A DNA stretch of 64,000 nucleotides from Chryseobacterium sp. SN22 (GTDB lineage: Bacteria; Bacteroidota; Bacteroidia; Flavobacteriales; Weeksellaceae), in NCBI RefSeq assembly GCF_008329705.1, contig NZ_VTSX01000022.1, positions 35,728 to 99,727 of the forward strand, in the 5' to 3' direction. Shown one piece after another: positions 62,083 to 64,000 of the stretch (positions within the stretch are counted from its first letter, which is position 1; every line of letters begins with the position of its first letter). The notes under the pieces are model-generated. The model searched no databases and was not told where the DNA came from. It was given only the letters and a program-made list of their open reading frames with translations. The translations under genes and the position numbers were made by a program.

Positions 62083-62105
62083 TTTGTAATTACAATTTAC
62101 AGGAT

Positions 62106-62132
62106 TTTCCGGAATATTAATTTTTCCGGAAA
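62106..62132. terminator. Hairpin between rel and yihY
   Basis: 9-bp perfect stem TTTCCGGAA (62106-62114) with 62124-62132, 9-base loop. A T-run is weak (TATTCTGATTTTC). Confidence 0.5.
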
Positions 62133-62225
62133 TATTCTGATTTTCTGTCTTACAGCCTTATGCTGGTACATTTGAATTATTAAATTCTGGACTTTACATG
62201 ATTAAAGTTAGTTGTGATTAACTTA

Positions 62226-63230
62226 TCAATCGTTTTCCTCATTCTTATTTTTAAGATTTTTCCGGCGGCTCAGCAGTGTTTTGCTGTTGATCTCTTTGTT
62301 TTTGGTATTTCTCTTCAGTTCATCGGACAGCAGTTTTTCAATTCTCACCTTTCTGATGGCCATATTTAATTCGTTTCCGAAAAGAAGCAGATAAACATTG
62401 ACGTTAATCCAGATCATCAGAAGAATCATGCTTCCGATGGAACCGTACAATACATTGTAACGGGCGATGTTTTTTACATACAGCGCAAAAATATAAGTCG
62501 TTACGACAAACAGAACCGTCGTCAGAATCGCTCCCGGAACTGCCTGCCGGAACCTCGCAATCCGTACCGTTCCCAGCCAGTAAAATAACGTAAGGAGGAT
62601 AAAATAAAAAATAGGAAAGGAAACAAATCCGATGATTTTCGAAAGGTTCTTGATGAGCCACGAGATATCCTTTACCGGCGTAAAAAGCTTCAATACAAAT
62701 TCCGAATAGTAAACCCCGAACAGCGATAGGAAAACGATGGATATAAACCCGATGGTAATGAAAAAGGAAAGGATGAATTCTTTCACATCCGTCATCTTTT
62801 CATCTGTATTTTCATTAAATCCGTTGATGAGAGAAAAGGTTCCGTTTGTCGCAAAAATCAGGGCAAAAACGATGGTCAGGTTACTGATCCCTTTCATGTT
62901 CGGGACAATGCTGTTTTCGATATAATCGCGGACATCACCTTCAATATTGGATGGGAAAATATTATGCAGTAAAACATCAAAAATATAAAACTGTAGCTTG
63001 TCATAATGCGGCATATATGGCAGAATTGACAGCAAGAAAAGAATAAACGGGAACAGACTAATGGTAAAGCTCCACGAAATAGCTGCCGCCTTACGGCCTA
63101 TTTTATCCTTAAAAATTCCGCGGATATAGATCTGAAACATCTGCCAGAGGGAAATACCTAATACAGGGATATGGATATCGTCGAAAAACTCTTGGATTTT
63201 CAAGATAAATTTTGGAAGTTTTGCGCTCAT
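62226..63230 (-). CDS. YihY/BrkB family inner-membrane protein
   Basis: 334 residues, about six helices. Family hallmarks: KIGRKAAAISWSFTISLFPFILFLLSILPY near the start and LYGSIGSMILLMIWINVNVYLLLFGNELNMAI near the end. The C-terminus is strongly basic. Paralogue of the protein at 11271-12215. Function unknown. Confidence 0.9.
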   Translation of the reverse strand: MSAKLPKFILKIQEFFDDIHIPVLGISLWQMFQIYIRGIFKDKIGRKAAAISWSFTISLFPFILFLLSILPYMPHYDKLQFYIFDVLLHNIFPSNIEGDVRDYIENSIVPNMKGISNLTIVFALIFATNGTFSLINGFNENTDEKMTDVKEFILSFFITIGFISIVFLSLFGVYYSEFVLKLFTPVKDISWLIKNLSKIIGFVSFPIFYFILLTLFYWLGTVRIARFRQAVPGAILTTVLFVVTTYIFALYVKNIARYNVLYGSIGSMILLMIWINVNVYLLLFGNELNMAIRKVRIEKLLSDELKRNTKNKEINSKTLLSRRKNLKNKNEEND

Positions 63231-63436
63231 TCTTTATTTTAATATAACCGTTCTGTCCAGCATTTCGGTATCCACCATCGATACTCCCGCCGATGCGAGC
63301 CATCGGTAGAAAATACGAAAATACAGGAAGGAATTTGTATTATGCATCGGACCGGTGTTCCTACAAAAGTAATGATTTTTTTAAAATTGAAATTTCCCAT
63401 TGAATTAAGGAATGATGACTTTCTTTAATTTATGAA

Positions 63437-63444
63437 TATCTTTG
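63437..63444 (+). promoter_or_regulatory. Promoter -7 element (TATCTTTG) of rlmH
   Basis: Full TAnnTTTG match 21 bases before the ATG at 63466; no clear TTTG upstream. Confidence 0.55.
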
Positions 63445-63465
63445 TCATTAAAATTTACTCTAATC

Positions 63466-63939
63466 ATGCAGATCAGCTTACTTTGTATCGGAAAAACAGA
63501 TGATAAGGAAATCACTTCACTCATTAATTATTACCTGAAACGTCTTCCGAAACACTGGAACTTCGAGATTACCGAAATCCCGGATGTAAAAAATGCAAAA
63601 AATCTTTCGCCCGACCTTCTGAAAAAGGAAGAAGGAAAACTGTTTTTAAACCATATCGACCGGACGGATCTGGTCCTGATTCTGGATGAAAAGGGAAAAC
63701 AGCTCACGAGCAGGGAATTTGCCGGTAAAATCGACGGCTGGATGAATGCTTCGGTAAAAAAAATCCACCTGCTGATTGGCGGGGCTTACGGATTTTCGGA
63801 TGAAATGTATTCGAGAGCGAACGAGAAAGTATCGCTGTCTAAAATGACGTTTACCCATCAGATGATCCGGCTGTTTATTGTAGAGCAGCTTTACCGGGCC
63901 GATCAGATCCTGCAGGGAAAGCCTTACCACAACGACTGA
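63466..63939 (+). CDS. rlmH: 23S rRNA (pseudouridine1915-N3)-methyltransferase
   Basis: 157 residues from the ATG at 63466 (the frame is open to 63442, upstream of which the -7 element lies). SPOUT fold; the knot motif LLIGGAYGFSDEM and the C-terminal EQLYRADQILQGKPYH ending are family signatures. It methylates pseudouridine 1915 in helix 69 of 23S rRNA. Followed by a strong GC-rich hairpin. Confidence 0.95.
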   Translation: MQISLLCIGKTDDKEITSLINYYLKRLPKHWNFEITEIPDVKNAKNLSPDLLKKEEGKLFLNHIDRTDLVLILDEKGKQLTSREFAGKIDGWMNASVKKIHLLIGGAYGFSDEMYSRANEKVSLSKMTFTHQMIRLFIVEQLYRADQILQGKPYHND

Positions 63940-63946
63940 TACAAAC

Positions 63947-63998
63947 GTTAAGGCTCGGGACGGCAAGCCGTCCCGAGCCTTAACCCGTACTATTTTTA
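63947..63998 (+). terminator. Very stable hairpin after rlmH
   Basis: Perfect 17-bp GC-rich stem (63947-63963 with 63968-63984), 4-base loop; a TTTTT run follows after seven bases. Confidence 0.7.
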
Positions 63999-64000
63999 AT

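Noticed and set aside
1..64000. CRISPR array or prophage
   Set aside because: No evenly spaced short repeats and no phage structural, integrase or lysis genes were recognised.

Overview
The window looks like chromosomal DNA of a flavobacterium close to Chryseobacterium (Bacteroidota, Weeksellaceae). Evidence: promoters of the Bacteroidota type (TTTG, 19-21 bases, TAnnTTTG) occur upstream of several genes; ribosome binding sites are weak; many families are typical of the group (DUF2911, DUF3817, TonB-dependent receptor, SSS-type histidine kinase, Bacteroidota ornithine transcarbamylase); and intergenic gaps carry short dispersed repeats. The placement is inference from content, without any database search. 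No IS element, prophage or CRISPR array was recognised.

Layout. 1-15.5 kb: small membrane proteins and a rhodanese, then accessory redox and regulatory genes (two AraC regulators, an HxlR regulator, three SDRs, an NmrA-like protein), a secreted esterase, a TonB-dependent receptor and a BrkB/YihY membrane protein. 15.7-23.4 kb: tRNA-Ser(UGA), trxB, holA beside a stand-alone PD-(D/E)xK protein, a dienelactone hydrolase, and small genes (PEGA, cupin, GNAT, DUF2911, DinB, Crp/Fnr). 23.4-29.6 kb: an ABC exporter pair, a protease-like protein that lacks its catalytic aspartates, and three lipoproteins. 29.9-35.5 kb: pyrB-carA-carB. 35.5-38.4 kb: egtD-egtB for ergothioneine and an Lrp/AsnC regulator. 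38.5-47.7 kb: a complete arginine cluster on the minus strand in the order GNAT (argA-like), argG, argC, argD, argF', argB, argE, argH. 47.8-59.2 kb: acetate/propionate uptake and activation (zinc-ribbon HTH protein, outer-membrane protein, MHS transporter, two small membrane proteins, SSS-domain histidine kinase, receiver-only response regulator, PrpE-like ligase, acs). 59.9-64 kb: rel, a second YihY protein and rlmH.

Most notable signal. Upstream of pyrB lies what looks like a complete UTP-sensing attenuator of the enterobacterial pyrBI design: a consensus promoter, an almost leaderless 23-codon ORF, a GC-rich pause hairpin, a U-rich stretch, and an intrinsic terminator whose 5' arm overlaps the leader stop codon, ending 19 nt before pyrB. 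I know of no description of this in Bacteroidota. It would set expression of pyrB-carA-carB, whose carbamoyl phosphate also feeds the neighbouring arginine genes. The transcarbamylase there carries Val at the residue that separates N-succinyl- from N-acetylornithine enzymes, so the arginine route probably runs on succinylated intermediates.

Intergenic DNA is not empty. One family of about 225-235 bp repeats, with inverted TTAACGTGAA ends in its best copy, has six full or partial copies, four of them directly behind a gene in the same orientation. A second family has two good copies inside the arginine cluster and one diverged copy before rel.
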